Shown: positions 1 to 6,396, numbered from the stretch's first letter. The stretch: 11,252 nt of DNA from an uncultured Microbacterium sp. (GCA_937926065.1 CALANM010000071.1:1-11252), one strand, 5' to 3'. The notes: a model not told the origin generated them from the sequence alone. A program made the numbers and translations.

Positions 1-395
1 GCCCCTCCGATCACGAGCCGGTCGCGCCAGAGCGTGCGCGCCGGGTCGCCCGGGGCGGGGGAGACGGCCATCTGGTGATCCCAGACATCGAGGGATGCCA
101 GGGGGCCCGTGAGCGGGATGCCGCTGTCGCGGAGGATCCGCACGGCTCCGCGCTCCTCTTCGACGAGGCGATCGCTCACATGCACGAGCTGTGCGCCGAG
201 GGGGATCGCGCCGCCGAGCGTCATCCGCACGGGCACGTCGAGGCCGGGCTCGAGCGAGGTCGGAAGGCCCTGCGCGGCCATCGGCTGGAGCTGGACGAGC
301 GGTCCGTAGAGCTCCGCGACGGCCCGCGGCGAGTGGAGCGCCCGCCATGCGGCGTCGGCGTCGCAGTCGAGCGTCAGCTTGAGGAGAATCCGCAT
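1..395 (-). CDS. SRPBCC-fold protein, 3' end outside the window (partial)
   Basis: This leftward reading frame starts at ATG (393-395) and stays open for 131 codons to the window edge, so the C-terminus is missing. The protein begins MRILLKLTLDCDADAAWRAL and ends in the window with LWRDRLVIGG. That fits the start-related (SRPBCC/polyketide cyclase-like) fold: an early strand, a helix with a Trp and a 'SP.AVAELYGP' segment, and a later strand-rich 'TLWRDRL' stretch. Function and ligand are unknown; proteins of this fold bind hydrophobic molecules in a deep cavity. The only purine-rich sequence (GAGGG) touches the ATG, too close for a normal ribosome site. A weak -10-like AAGACT lies five bases upstream, so a leaderless start is possible. 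It is divergent from the beta-glucosidase gene and shares its 89-bp upstream region. The fold call is recognition by eye. Confidence 0.65.
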   Translation of the reverse strand, partial: MRILLKLTLDCDADAAWRALHSPRAVAELYGPLVQLQPMAAQGLPTSLEPGLDVPVRMTLGGAIPLGAQLVHVSDRLVEEERGAVRILRDSGIPLTGPLASLDVWDHQMAVSPAPGDPARTLWRDRLVIGG

Positions 396-404
396 CCCTC
401 AGTC

Positions 405-435
405 TTGCACCGCGCCCCCGATCATCCGGTAGCGT
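405..435 (+). promoter_or_regulatory. Candidate promoter of the beta-glucosidase gene
   Basis: A -35-like TTGCAC (405-410) and a -10-like TAGCGT (430-435) are separated by 19 bases, somewhat longer than usual. The -10 abuts and shares one base with the CebR/CelR-type operator, which would let a bound repressor block polymerase. The 10-mer CCGGTAGCGT (426-435) recurs at 7330-7339 upstream of the ABC importer. This is inferred from sequence only. Confidence 0.45.
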
Positions 436-448
436 GGGAGCGCTCCCA
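435..448. promoter_or_regulatory. Perfect CebR/CelR-type operator (LacI-family repressor site)
   Basis: TGGGAGCGCTCCCA is a perfect 14-bp palindrome located 36 bp before the beta-glucosidase start codon. It is identical to the operator described for CebR of Streptomyces and CelR of Thermobifida fusca, LacI-family repressors of cellulose and cello-oligosaccharide genes that are released by cellobiose or related sugars. Its position over or just after the -10 element suits repression. The cognate regulator is not in the window. Other LacI-family regulators recognise related GC-centred palindromes, so the sugar is inferred. Confidence 0.85.
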
Positions 449-484
449 TTTCCAACTCTGCGCCATCAGTCAGGATCCGCCGTC

Positions 485-2950
485 ATGCCCCTCAACCCCT
501 CCATCGAGTCCGGTGACCGTTCGCACGGAGCGACCGCGATCGAATCTGTCGCTCAGCTCTCGACGCTGCTCGAAGACACCGACCCGACGCTCGACCCCGA
601 ACTGGGTCGCATGGCGCGCCGTGTCGCCACCGAGGGGCTCGTGCTGCTGCGCAACGAGGGCGACGCGCTCCCGCTCGCGGGGCGCCGCGTGGCGGTGTTC
701 GGCCGCGTGCAGCTCGACTGGTTCGCGGTCGGCTACGGCTCCGGCGGTGACGTCAAGGTGCCCTATGTCTGGAACCTCGTGACGGGACTGCGCGACGCCG
801 GCATTCAACTCGACGACGAGGTCGCCGGCCTCTACGCGTCGTGGTGCGCGGCAAACCCGCCCGAGCTCAACGGATCGTGGGGTCAGTGGCCGCACCACTT
901 CCCCGAGATGCCGCTCGACCCGCAGGTGGCCGCAGCCGCCGCAGAGCGCTCCGACGTCGCCGTCGTCGTGATCGGACGCGCCGCCGGCGAGGCGCGCGAC
1001 AGCCTGCGCACTCCCGGCAGCTTCTACCTGACCGACGCCGAGCGGGCGATGCTCGACGCCGTCACGGGCGCGTTCGAGCGCACGGTCGTCGTGCTCGACG
1101 CCGGCAACGTCATGGACCTGTCGTGGATCGCCGACTACGGCGACCGCGTCTCCGGCGTGCTGTACGCGTGGCAGGGCGGCATGGAGGGCGCGCGCGCCGT
1201 CGCGGCAGTGCTGTCGGGCGAGGTGTCTCCCAGCGGAAAGCTCACCGACACGATCGCCTGGTCGTACGACGACTACCCCAGCGCTCCGAACTTCGGCCAC
1301 CTCGATGCGAACGTCTACGCCGAGGACGTCTTCGTCGGCTATCGGTACTTCGAGACCTTCGCGCCCGAGAAGGTGCAGTTCCCGTTCGGCTTCGGGCTCG
1401 GGTACACCGACTTCTCGCTCACGGTCGTCGAGGCGGTCCAGGATGCCGGCGCCCTCCGGCTCGTGGTCGACGTGCGCAACGAGGGCTCCCGCGACGGCAA
1501 GGAGACCGTGCAGCTGTACGTGGCCGCGCCCGGGGTCGCGCTCGCGCAGCCCGCCCGCAGCCTCGTCGCGTTCGCCAAGACGGGCCTGCTGGCTCCGTCC
1601 GAGACGGAGCGGGTGACCCTCCAGGTGACCCTCGACGACCTCGCGTCGTTCGACGACTCGGGCGCCACCGGCAACCGTCACGCGTGGGTGCTCGAGGCGG
1701 GCGACTACCGCTTCTTCGTCGGCAGCGATGTCCGCTCGGCCGCCGAAGCGGCCACCGTCACCCTCGACGAGCTGCGCGTCGTGCGCCGCGTCGCCGAGGT
1801 CACGGCTCCCGTCGAGGGCTTCGACCGCATGACGGTCGTCCGCGACGCCGACGGCGGCGCCCGGCTGGGCTGGGAGCCCGTGCCCACCGCGACCGCCGAC
1901 CGCCGCGAGCGCGTGCTGTCGGCGATGCCCGCAGAGATCCCGCCGACCGGTGACCGCGGCATCACGCTGGATGCCGTGGCGCTCGGCGAAGCCACGCTCG
2001 ACGAGTTCGTCGCCCAGCTGTCCGACGAGGAGCTGTCGCAGATCGCCCGCGGCGACATCACGATGCACTCGCCCCTCGGCGCGGCCGGAAACGCGGGCGT
2101 GCTGGGCGGCGTGTCCGAGTCGCTGCGCGCGAAGGGCGTGCGCCCGGTCACGACGACCGACGGGCCCAGCGGCATCCGCCTGTCGGCGTACGCGTCGCTG
2201 CTTCCCTCGGGCACGGCGTTCGCGTCGACGTGGAACCCGGCGCTCGTGCAGGAGCTGACGGCGCTGCACGCGCAGGAGATGGTCCGCAAGGGCTCGGACG
2301 TGCTGCTGAGCCCCGGCATGAACATCCACCGTGACCCGCTGTGCGGCCGCAACTTCGAGTACTTCTCCGAAGATCCGCTCGTGACGGGTCGCACCGCGGC
2401 CGCTGTCGTCCGCGGCGTGCAGTCGCAGGGCGTCGCGGCGTGCCCCAAGCACTTCGCCGCCAACAACCAGGAGACCAACCGCACGCGCCACGACTCGCGC
2501 GTGTCGGAGCGCGCGTTCCGCGAGATCTACCTGCGAGGCTTCGAGCTGTGCGTGCGCGAGGGCAGGCCGCTCGCGCTCATGACCTCGTACAACCAGATCA
2601 ACGGGGTCTGGGCGCATTACCACGACGCGCTCGTGACGGGCGTGCTGCGCGACGAGTGGGGCTACGAGGGCTGCGTCATCACCGACTGGTGGATGGAGGA
2701 TGCCGTCGACCCCGACTTCCCCGCCCTGGAGAACAACGCCTACCGCGTGCGCGCGCAGGTCGACGTGCTCATGCCCGGCGGAGTGAAGACCGAGAACGGT
2801 CCGCAGGACTACGCCGACGACACGATCCTCGAGTCGCTCGCACGCCCCGACGGCATCACTCGCGGCGAGCTCCAGCGCACGGCCCGCAACGTCCTGAAGC
2901 TCGTGCTCGCGCTGCGTCCCGTCATCGACGCGCGAGGCGCGAAGGCCTGA
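485..2950 (+). CDS. Glycoside hydrolase family 3 beta-glucosidase, reversed domain order
   Basis: This 821-residue protein has no signal peptide, so it probably acts in the cytoplasm on imported beta-glucosides or cello-oligosaccharides. The usual GH3 domain order is swapped. The alpha/beta sandwich comes first (about residues 45-290, with GSFYLTDAE and EDVFVGYRYFETF). A fibronectin-III-like domain follows (about 310-430), and the TIM barrel is last (about 500-800). The barrel carries DGPSGIR (559-565), GRNFEYFSEDP, KH (655-656) and VITDWW, whose D734 is the expected nucleophile. E169 in AGEARD aligns with the acid/base Glu of Thermotoga neapolitana Bgl3B. Reversed GH3 enzymes are known from Butyrivibrio fibrisolvens and Ruminococcus albus. 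I chose ATG 485, with AGGA at 472-475, over GTG 434, because that start would put the operator inside the gene. Exact substrate (glucoside, xyloside or other) is not settled. Confidence 0.92.
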   Translation: MPLNPSIESGDRSHGATAIESVAQLSTLLEDTDPTLDPELGRMARRVATEGLVLLRNEGDALPLAGRRVAVFGRVQLDWFAVGYGSGGDVKVPYVWNLVTGLRDAGIQLDDEVAGLYASWCAANPPELNGSWGQWPHHFPEMPLDPQVAAAAAERSDVAVVVIGRAAGEARDSLRTPGSFYLTDAERAMLDAVTGAFERTVVVLDAGNVMDLSWIADYGDRVSGVLYAWQGGMEGARAVAAVLSGEVSPSGKLTDTIAWSYDDYPSAPNFGHLDANVYAEDVFVGYRYFETFAPEKVQFPFGFGLGYTDFSLTVVEAVQDAGALRLVVDVRNEGSRDGKETVQLYVAAPGVALAQPARSLVAFAKTGLLAPSETERVTLQVTLDDLASFDDSGATGNRHAWVLEAGDYRFFVGSDVRSAAEAATVTLDELRVVRRVAEVTAPVEGFDRMTVVRDADGGARLGWEPVPTATADRRERVLSAMPAEIPPTGDRGITLDAVALGEATLDEFVAQLSDEELSQIARGDITMHSPLGAAGNAGVLGGVSESLRAKGVRPVTTTDGPSGIRLSAYASLLPSGTAFASTWNPALVQELTALHAQEMVRKGSDVLLSPGMNIHRDPLCGRNFEYFSEDPLVTGRTAAAVVRGVQSQGVAACPKHFAANNQETNRTRHDSRVSERAFREIYLRGFELCVREGRPLALMTSYNQINGVWAHYHDALVTGVLRDEWGYEGCVITDWWMEDAVDPDFPALENNAYRVRAQVDVLMPGGVKTENGPQDYADDTILESLARPDGITRGELQRTARNVLKLVLALRPVIDARGAKA

Positions 2951-2971
2951 CGCCGGAGGTCATCGCGGCGT
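2950..2971. terminator. Weak bidirectional terminator candidate between convergent genes
   Basis: ACGCCG (2950-2955) and CGGCGT (2966-2971) form a perfect 6-bp stem with a 10-base loop. It starts at the last base of the beta-glucosidase stop codon, in the 26-bp gap before the stop of the convergent thioesterase gene. There is no T-tract, so termination is uncertain. Confidence 0.25.
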
Positions 2972-2976
2972 GCGCG

Positions 2977-3414
2977 TCAGAGCGTGCGGTGCGTCGTGAC
3001 CGAACGGCCGCGGAACTCGGCCACGACGTCGCCGGCCTCGTCCGTCACCGTCACGTCGTAGACGCCCGTGCGACCGCTGCGCACGCGGCGCACGGCGTAG
3101 GCGGTGAGCAGGGCGCCGGCGCGCGTCGCCTTGAGGAAGGCGATGTCGGCGCCGGCGGCCACCGTGATCTCGTCGTCCTCGTTGCAGGCGATCGCGAACG
3201 CGGTGTCGGCGAGGGCGAAGACCAGCCCTCCGTGCGTGAGGTCGAACCCGTTCGTCATGTCGTCGCGGACGCGCATCGAGACGATGGCCTCGCCGGGCCG
3301 GTCGAGCACGACGGTCATGCCGAGCGCGGCTGACGCGCGGTCTCGCTGCATCATGGGCCGGAGCGGTGTCGGCTGCACGTCGGTGGGCGCTTCGGCGGGG
3401 GTCTCGTCGGGCAT
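2977..3414 (-). CDS. paaI: PaaI-type hotdog-fold acyl-CoA thioesterase
   Basis: This 145-residue protein belongs to the hotdog thioesterases that hydrolyse acyl-CoA esters. In phenylacetate degradation PaaI removes CoA from hydroxyphenylacetyl-CoA and related dead-end products. The signature TNGFDLTHGGLVFALADTAF (residues 54-73) matches the PaaI active-site helix. N55, H61 and D70 are in the positions of its catalytic and oxyanion residues, and IACN follows. The start is ATG at 3412-3414, preceded by a strong AGGAGGA three bases upstream. A longer frame to 3519 exists but would run through the operator region and into the neighbouring gene. It is divergent from a TetR-family gene with 89 bp between the starts, and convergent with the beta-glucosidase gene. 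No other phenylacetate genes are visible, so the substrate is inferred from family only. Confidence 0.85.
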   Translation of the reverse strand: MPDETPAEAPTDVQPTPLRPMMQRDRASAALGMTVVLDRPGEAIVSMRVRDDMTNGFDLTHGGLVFALADTAFAIACNEDDEITVAAGADIAFLKATRAGALLTAYAVRRVRSGRTGVYDVTVTDEAGDVVAEFRGRSVTTHRTL

Positions 3415-3417
3415 TCG

Positions 3418-3424
3418 TCCTCCT
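3418..3424 (-). promoter_or_regulatory. Ribosome binding site fixing the PaaI start
   Basis: On the minus strand AGGAGGA ends three bases before ATG 3414. It is the strongest Shine-Dalgarno match in the window and supports the 145-residue form over the upstream in-frame start. Confidence 0.8.
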
Positions 3425-3433
3425 GCCGGATAG

Positions 3434-3456
3434 CTGACCGATCGTTCAGGAACGAT
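3434..3456. promoter_or_regulatory. Overlapping palindromes, probable TetR-family operator
   Basis: Two palindromes overlap in the divergent gap. CTGACCGATCGTTCAG (3434-3449) matches its reverse complement at 14 of 16 positions. ATCGTTC-AG-GAACGAT (3441-3456) is a perfect 7+2+7 inverted repeat. As I recall it, the PaaR operator of Corynebacterium glutamicum is ACTNACCGNNCGNNCGGTNAGT. The left half here (CTGACCGATCG) fits that pattern and the right half only partly. The site lies 20 bp from the thioesterase start and 47 bp from the regulator start, a natural place for joint control of both. Confidence 0.6.
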
Positions 3457-3503
3457 ACGGCGGTGCGCGGCATCCGGCAACACATGGGTGGGAGACTGGC
3501 GAT

Positions 3504-4169
3504 ATGAGCGCGCCCGCATCTCCCGCTGCCGACCCTGCGCCCGCCCGCCGAGGACGCCCCGGCTACGACCGCGACCGCGTGCGCGAGATCGCGGTCGCCC
3601 TCTTCAACGAGCAGGGCTACGACGCGACCTCCGTCGCCGACGTCGCCGCTCGGCTGGGGCTGTCGAAGTCGGCGCTGTACCACCACTTCTCGTCCAAGGA
3701 GCAGCTGCTCGAGATCGCGCTCGAGGAGGCCCTCGGGGGACTGGAGGCCGCGATCGACCGCGCCGAGGCGCTCGACGCTCCCGCGATCGACCGGGTCGAG
3801 GCCGTGATCCGCGGCGCGACCGACGTGCTGCTCGCGAACCTCCCCTCGGTGACCCTCCTGCTGCGCGTGCGCGGGAACAGCCCCGTCGAGCTCGCGGCCC
3901 TCGAACGCCGCCGCCGCTTCGACCAGCGGGTCACCGCCATGGTCGCCGCGGCGCAGGCCGAGGGAGCCCTCATCGCCGACGTCGACGCACCCGTCGTCGC
4001 ACGCCTCATCTTCGGCATGATCAACTCGGTCGTCGAGTGGTACCGGCCCGGCGGCGCCGTCGACGGCGCGCGCCTGGGCCACGACGTGCTCACCGTCGCG
4101 CTCACAGGCCTTCGCGCCGACGGCGGCCCGCGCAGCGCCGGCACCCGACGCGAGAGCGGTGCGGCATGA
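3504..4169 (+). CDS. TetR-family transcriptional regulator
   Basis: This 221-residue DNA-binding protein has an N-terminal TetR domain. A Pro/Ala-rich leader is followed by RRGRPGYDRDRVREIAVALF, and the helix-turn-helix lies at about 43-62 with SVADVAARLGLSKSALYHHF and SSKEQLLE after it. The rest is a helical ligand domain without an obvious signature. ATG 3504 is preceded by GGGAG at 3490-3494. The stop codon overlaps the start of the next thioesterase gene (ATGA, 4166-4169), so the two are co-transcribed and probably translationally coupled. The thioesterase neighbours suggest an acyl-CoA ligand, as for PaaR, which is a TetR-family repressor in corynebacteria. The palindromes at 3434-3456 are its likely target. 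The PaaR assignment is a guess from context. Confidence 0.9.
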   Translation: MSAPASPAADPAPARRGRPGYDRDRVREIAVALFNEQGYDATSVADVAARLGLSKSALYHHFSSKEQLLEIALEEALGGLEAAIDRAEALDAPAIDRVEAVIRGATDVLLANLPSVTLLLRVRGNSPVELAALERRRRFDQRVTAMVAAAQAEGALIADVDAPVVARLIFGMINSVVEWYRPGGAVDGARLGHDVLTVALTGLRADGGPRSAGTRRESGAA

Positions 4170-4573
4170 GCGGCGACCTCTGGCGCATCACCCTGGGCGA
4201 GCTCGACCGCAAGCTCGGCATCGAAGTGCTCGAGCAGAGCGCAGACCGCGTCGTGACCCGGATGCCGGTGCGCGGCAACACTCAGTCGCTCGGCCGGCTC
4301 CACGGCGGAGCGAGCGCCGCGCTCGCCGAGGCGACCGGGTCGTGGGCGGCGATGATCCATGCCAGCACGAAGGGGAAGGTGTGCGTGGGCGTCGACCTCA
4401 GCATCACGCACCACCGCGGCGCCCGCGACGGGGAGATCATCGCGACCGCCGAGCCGCTCCACGCCGGGTCGCGCGTCGCGACCTACCAGGTCACCGTCAC
4501 GACGCCCGAGGGCGACCTCATCGCGACCGCCCGCATCACGAACCTCCTCGTCGAGCCCGACCGCCCCGCGTGA
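4166..4573 (+). CDS. Hotdog-fold thioesterase, YdiI/MenI-like
   Basis: This 135-residue thioesterase closely follows the E. coli YdiI (MenI)/YbdB pattern: LGRLHGGASAALAEATGSWA (42-61), then VGVDLSITHHRGARDGEI, then PLHAGSR and a C-terminal TARITNLLVE. H46-G47-G48 and E55 match the active-site positions of YdiI, where Glu63 is catalytic. MenI hydrolyses 1,4-dihydroxy-2-naphthoyl-CoA in menaquinone synthesis, but members also take other aromatic acyl-CoAs. Its location behind a TetR regulator and opposite a PaaI-type enzyme points to aromatic acyl-CoA turnover instead. The start is set by the ATGA overlap with the regulator gene. The subfamily is well supported; the substrate is not. Confidence 0.85.
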   Translation: MSGDLWRITLGELDRKLGIEVLEQSADRVVTRMPVRGNTQSLGRLHGGASAALAEATGSWAAMIHASTKGKVCVGVDLSITHHRGARDGEIIATAEPLHAGSRVATYQVTVTTPEGDLIATARITNLLVEPDRPA

Positions 4574-4596
4574 GCCGACCGCGGCGCGCGCGGGGC
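4563..4596 (+). terminator. GC hairpin over the thioesterase stop codon
   Basis: GCCCCGCG (4563-4570) pairs perfectly with CGCGGGGC (4589-4596), an 8-bp stem whose 18-base loop contains the TGA stop. It lacks a T-tract. It lies just ahead of the leaderless promoter candidate of the next gene and could separate the two transcripts. Confidence 0.3.
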
Positions 4597-4598
4597 TC

Positions 4599-4604
4599 TA
4601 GCCT
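4599..4604 (+). promoter_or_regulatory. -10 element of a probable leaderless promoter (ComB-like gene)
   Basis: TAGCCT is followed by six bases and then ATG 4611, the geometry expected when transcription starts at the A of the start codon. No clear -35 is seen. The purine run GGAGAG touches the ATG, so it is poorly placed as a ribosome site. Confidence 0.55.
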
Positions 4605-4610
4605 GGAGAG

Positions 4611-5243
4611 ATGGCCACCCCGTTCGATCAGTCGCGCTACCAGGTCCGCTTCGAGTGGGGCGCCACAGGGCTCGAACGCCTCGCGCCCGCCGACGTCGTC
4701 GTGGTCGTCGACGTGCTGAGCTTCTCGACCGCCGTCACCGACCTGGTCGCCACCCGAGCCCGCGTGCCGCTCGACGATCGCGCGCTGGCCGCCTCGCGAA
4801 ACGGCGCCCCCATCGCGCGCCGCGCAGCCGAGAGCGGAGCCGTCGTGCTGCTCGGGTGCCTGCGGAACGCGACCGCCGTCGCCGACGCCGTCATGGCCGA
4901 GCAGCAGCGACGCGGGCAGCGCACGAGCATCGCGGTGCTCGCGGCCGGCGAGCTGTCGTCGGCATCCGACGCCGAAGCGCGGTTCGCCGTCGAAGACCAG
5001 CTCGGGGCCGGCGCGATCATCGACGCGCTCGGGGCGCGCGGCATCGATCACACCGCTCCGGAGGCGGCCGCCGCGTGCGAGTCGTTCCGCGGGCTGAAGG
5101 GGGCGCTGCGGCACCTGCTGACGGCGAGCGGCTCAGGGCAGGAGCTTCTCGAGACCGGGCGCCGCGAAGAGGTCCTGCACGCCGCCGAACGGGATGCCGT
5201 GGCCGTCGCGCCACGACTGGTCGACGGCGTGTTCACGGCCTGA
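4611..5243 (+). CDS. ComB-like protein (2-phosphosulfolactate phosphatase family), short form
   Basis: This 210-residue protein carries ComB-family landmarks: FEWGATGLERL, the strand-loop VVVVVDVLSFSTAVTDL (29-45), NGAPIARRAAESG (64-76), LLGCLRNATAVADAV (80-94), VLAAGE (109-114) and VEDQLGAGAIIDAL (127-140). Classical ComB is a Mg-dependent phosphatase making sulfolactate on the way to coenzyme M. Actinobacteria generally lack that cofactor, so the role here is unknown. Compared with typical relatives the segment between TDLVATRARV and SRNGAPIA looks about 30-40 residues short, although the frame is intact. It probably has its own leaderless promoter and is convergent with the SprT-like gene, with four bases between the stops. 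Confidence 0.75.
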   Translation: MATPFDQSRYQVRFEWGATGLERLAPADVVVVVDVLSFSTAVTDLVATRARVPLDDRALAASRNGAPIARRAAESGAVVLLGCLRNATAVADAVMAEQQRRGQRTSIAVLAAGELSSASDAEARFAVEDQLGAGAIIDALGARGIDHTAPEAAAACESFRGLKGALRHLLTASGSGQELLETGRREEVLHAAERDAVAVAPRLVDGVFTA

Positions 5244-5247
5244 GCGG

Positions 5248-5736
5248 TCAGCGCGGCGTCATCGCCGCGAGGCGCGTGGCCGGAGTGATCTCGCGGCGTG
5301 TCCACGAGAACAGGAACCGCTCGTCGAAGCGGCGGGAGCAGCGCGCGCACGAGGTCGGTCGAGTCGCCTTGCGGTGCCGGTAGGCGACATGGCCGGCGGG
5401 ACACACCCCCACCCACGGCGCGAGCTCCGTGGCGGTCTCGCCGTGGTGGGTCACACCGCCCGTGTAGCCGAGAGCGCGGGCCGTGCGCTTCCAGGCGGCG
5501 CCGTGGCCGGCTCGGGCGCCGGCGAGGGCGTGCGCGATCTCGTGGAGGATCGTCTGCCGGTTGGTGTCGTCGTCGTACCGGGCGGAGAGGTAGCGCGACA
5601 CCGTGATGCGCTTGCGGGCGTAGTCGCACGCCCCCGCTCGCCGCTTCGCGTTGTCGAACGCGAACGTCCATGTCTCGTCGAGATGCTCGGCGATGAGCTT
5701 CTCGGCCTCACGGCGCACGACGAGCAGATCGGTCAT
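5248..5736 (-). CDS. SprT-like zinc metalloprotease with C-terminal zinc ribbon
   Basis: This 162-residue protein has the SprT-like gluzincin core. HEIAH (65-69) provides two zinc-binding histidines and the catalytic E66, and GHGAAWK (77-83) supplies the likely third ligand H78. The N-terminal part (TWTFAFDNAKRRAGACDYA, RKRITVSR) matches the family's pre-catalytic strands. A C-terminal zinc ribbon is formed by C112 and H116 (CPAGH), then C130 and C133 (CARC). Relatives include eukaryotic Spartan, which degrades DNA-protein crosslinks, and E. coli SprT; the bacterial target is unknown. There is no signal peptide, so it is cytoplasmic. The -10-like TACTCT lies six bases before the ATG, suggesting a leaderless transcript of its own although the TPR gene is only 29 bp upstream. 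Confidence 0.88.
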   Translation of the reverse strand: MTDLLVVRREAEKLIAEHLDETWTFAFDNAKRRAGACDYARKRITVSRYLSARYDDDTNRQTILHEIAHALAGARAGHGAAWKRTARALGYTGGVTHHGETATELAPWVGVCPAGHVAYRHRKATRPTSCARCSRRFDERFLFSWTRREITPATRLAAMTPR

Positions 5737-5742
5737 TCGAGC

Positions 5743-5748
5743 AGAGTA
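5743..5748 (-). promoter_or_regulatory. -10 element of a probable leaderless promoter (SprT-like gene)
   Basis: On the minus strand TACTCT is followed by GCTCGA and then ATG 5736. This is the same TAnnnT-N6-ATG layout as at 4599 and 7272. No Shine-Dalgarno sequence is present in this 29-bp gap. Confidence 0.55.
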
Positions 5749-5765
5749 GACGGAGCCGGCGACAG

Positions 5766-6287
5766 TCAGCTGGCGACGGCCGTGCGACGGCGGTCGGCCG
5801 CCTCGATCGCCAGCAGCGTCGACTCGAGCTGGTCTTCGGGGGCGCCCGACTCCTGGCGCAGGAACAGCGAGCGCTTGAAGTCCTCACGGGCCGACGCGTA
5901 GTCGCCGGCATCGTAGGAGACCTTGCCGCGGTGCTGGAAGGCGAACGCGGCGAGCGCGGCCCACCCCTGTCCCTCGGCCTCTTCCGCGCACGTCGTCAGC
6001 TCCTGCAGCGCCGCCGCGTACGCGCCGCGGTACTGCAGGATCGTCGCGTGCAGGATGCGGGCGCGCAGCAGGTCCTTGCGGGTGCCGCCCATGCGAGCCA
6101 CGCGCACCGACTGCTCCGAGATGACGAGGGCGTCCTCGAGGCGGTCGAGCACCTTGAGCAGCCAGACCCGCTCGAGGAGGGCGGGAAGGCTGCGCTGGTC
6201 GCCGAGCTCCGCGAGCCGCTCCTTGCAGCGGCGCTGGTCGACCTGCTCGCGCAGAGTGTCCGGGTCGTATCCGAGGATGTAGCTCAC
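5766..6287 (-). CDS. Small TPR-repeat protein of unknown function
   Basis: This 173-residue protein starts VSYILGYDPDTLREQVDQRR. It contains about three helical tetratricopeptide-like units, near residues 32-69, 72-109 and 110-149. The last is the clearest, with AFAFQHRGKVSYDAGDYASA followed by REDFKRSLFLR. Such repeats bind partner proteins; no catalytic motif, signal peptide or membrane segment is seen. I chose GTG 6285-6287 because GGGAG lies five bases upstream on the minus strand. The open frame continues to 6449, but the added part would overlap the neighbouring gene and is Arg/Pro-rich like non-coding GC-rich DNA. It lies directly upstream of the SprT-like gene on the same strand, so they may share a transcript. 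Confidence 0.75.
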   Translation of the reverse strand: MSYILGYDPDTLREQVDQRRCKERLAELGDQRSLPALLERVWLLKVLDRLEDALVISEQSVRVARMGGTRKDLLRARILHATILQYRGAYAAALQELTTCAEEAEGQGWAALAAFAFQHRGKVSYDAGDYASAREDFKRSLFLRQESGAPEDQLESTLLAIEAADRRRTAVAS

Positions 6288-6380
6288 CGTTTCTCCCTTC
6301 TCCCCCGCGCGCTCGATCCTCCGCGCGGTGCGCTCCTCAAGTGTCGCCCGGGCGTGGCCGGAACCGGTCGAGGGCGCGCC

Positions 6381-6396
6381 GTGTCGCGCACGACAC
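6381..6396 (-). terminator. Short hairpin touching the stop codon of the methyltransferase-fold gene
   Basis: On the minus strand GTGTCG-TGCG-CGACAC forms a perfect 6-bp stem with a tetraloop, starting at the base after the TGA at 6397-6399. No T-tract follows, so it may be a weak terminator or an RNA-stabilising end. Confidence 0.35.

Noticed and set aside
434..484. In-frame GTG at 434 as start of the beta-glucosidase
   Set aside because: It would place the CebR/CelR operator inside the coding region and lacks a ribosome site; ATG 485 has AGGA at a suitable distance.
470..2623. Very long open frame (717 codons) on the minus strand opposite the beta-glucosidase gene
   Set aside because: Its product is His/Arg/Val-rich with no known motif and mirrors the GC-biased codon pattern of the plus-strand enzyme, whose catalytic motifs are clear.
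6357..6378. Resemblance of GGAACCGGTCGAGGG to the dispersed CCTGAGCCTGTCGAAGG-type intergenic repeat of actinobacteria
   Set aside because: The match is degenerate and there is only one copy in the window; it cannot be told from chance here.
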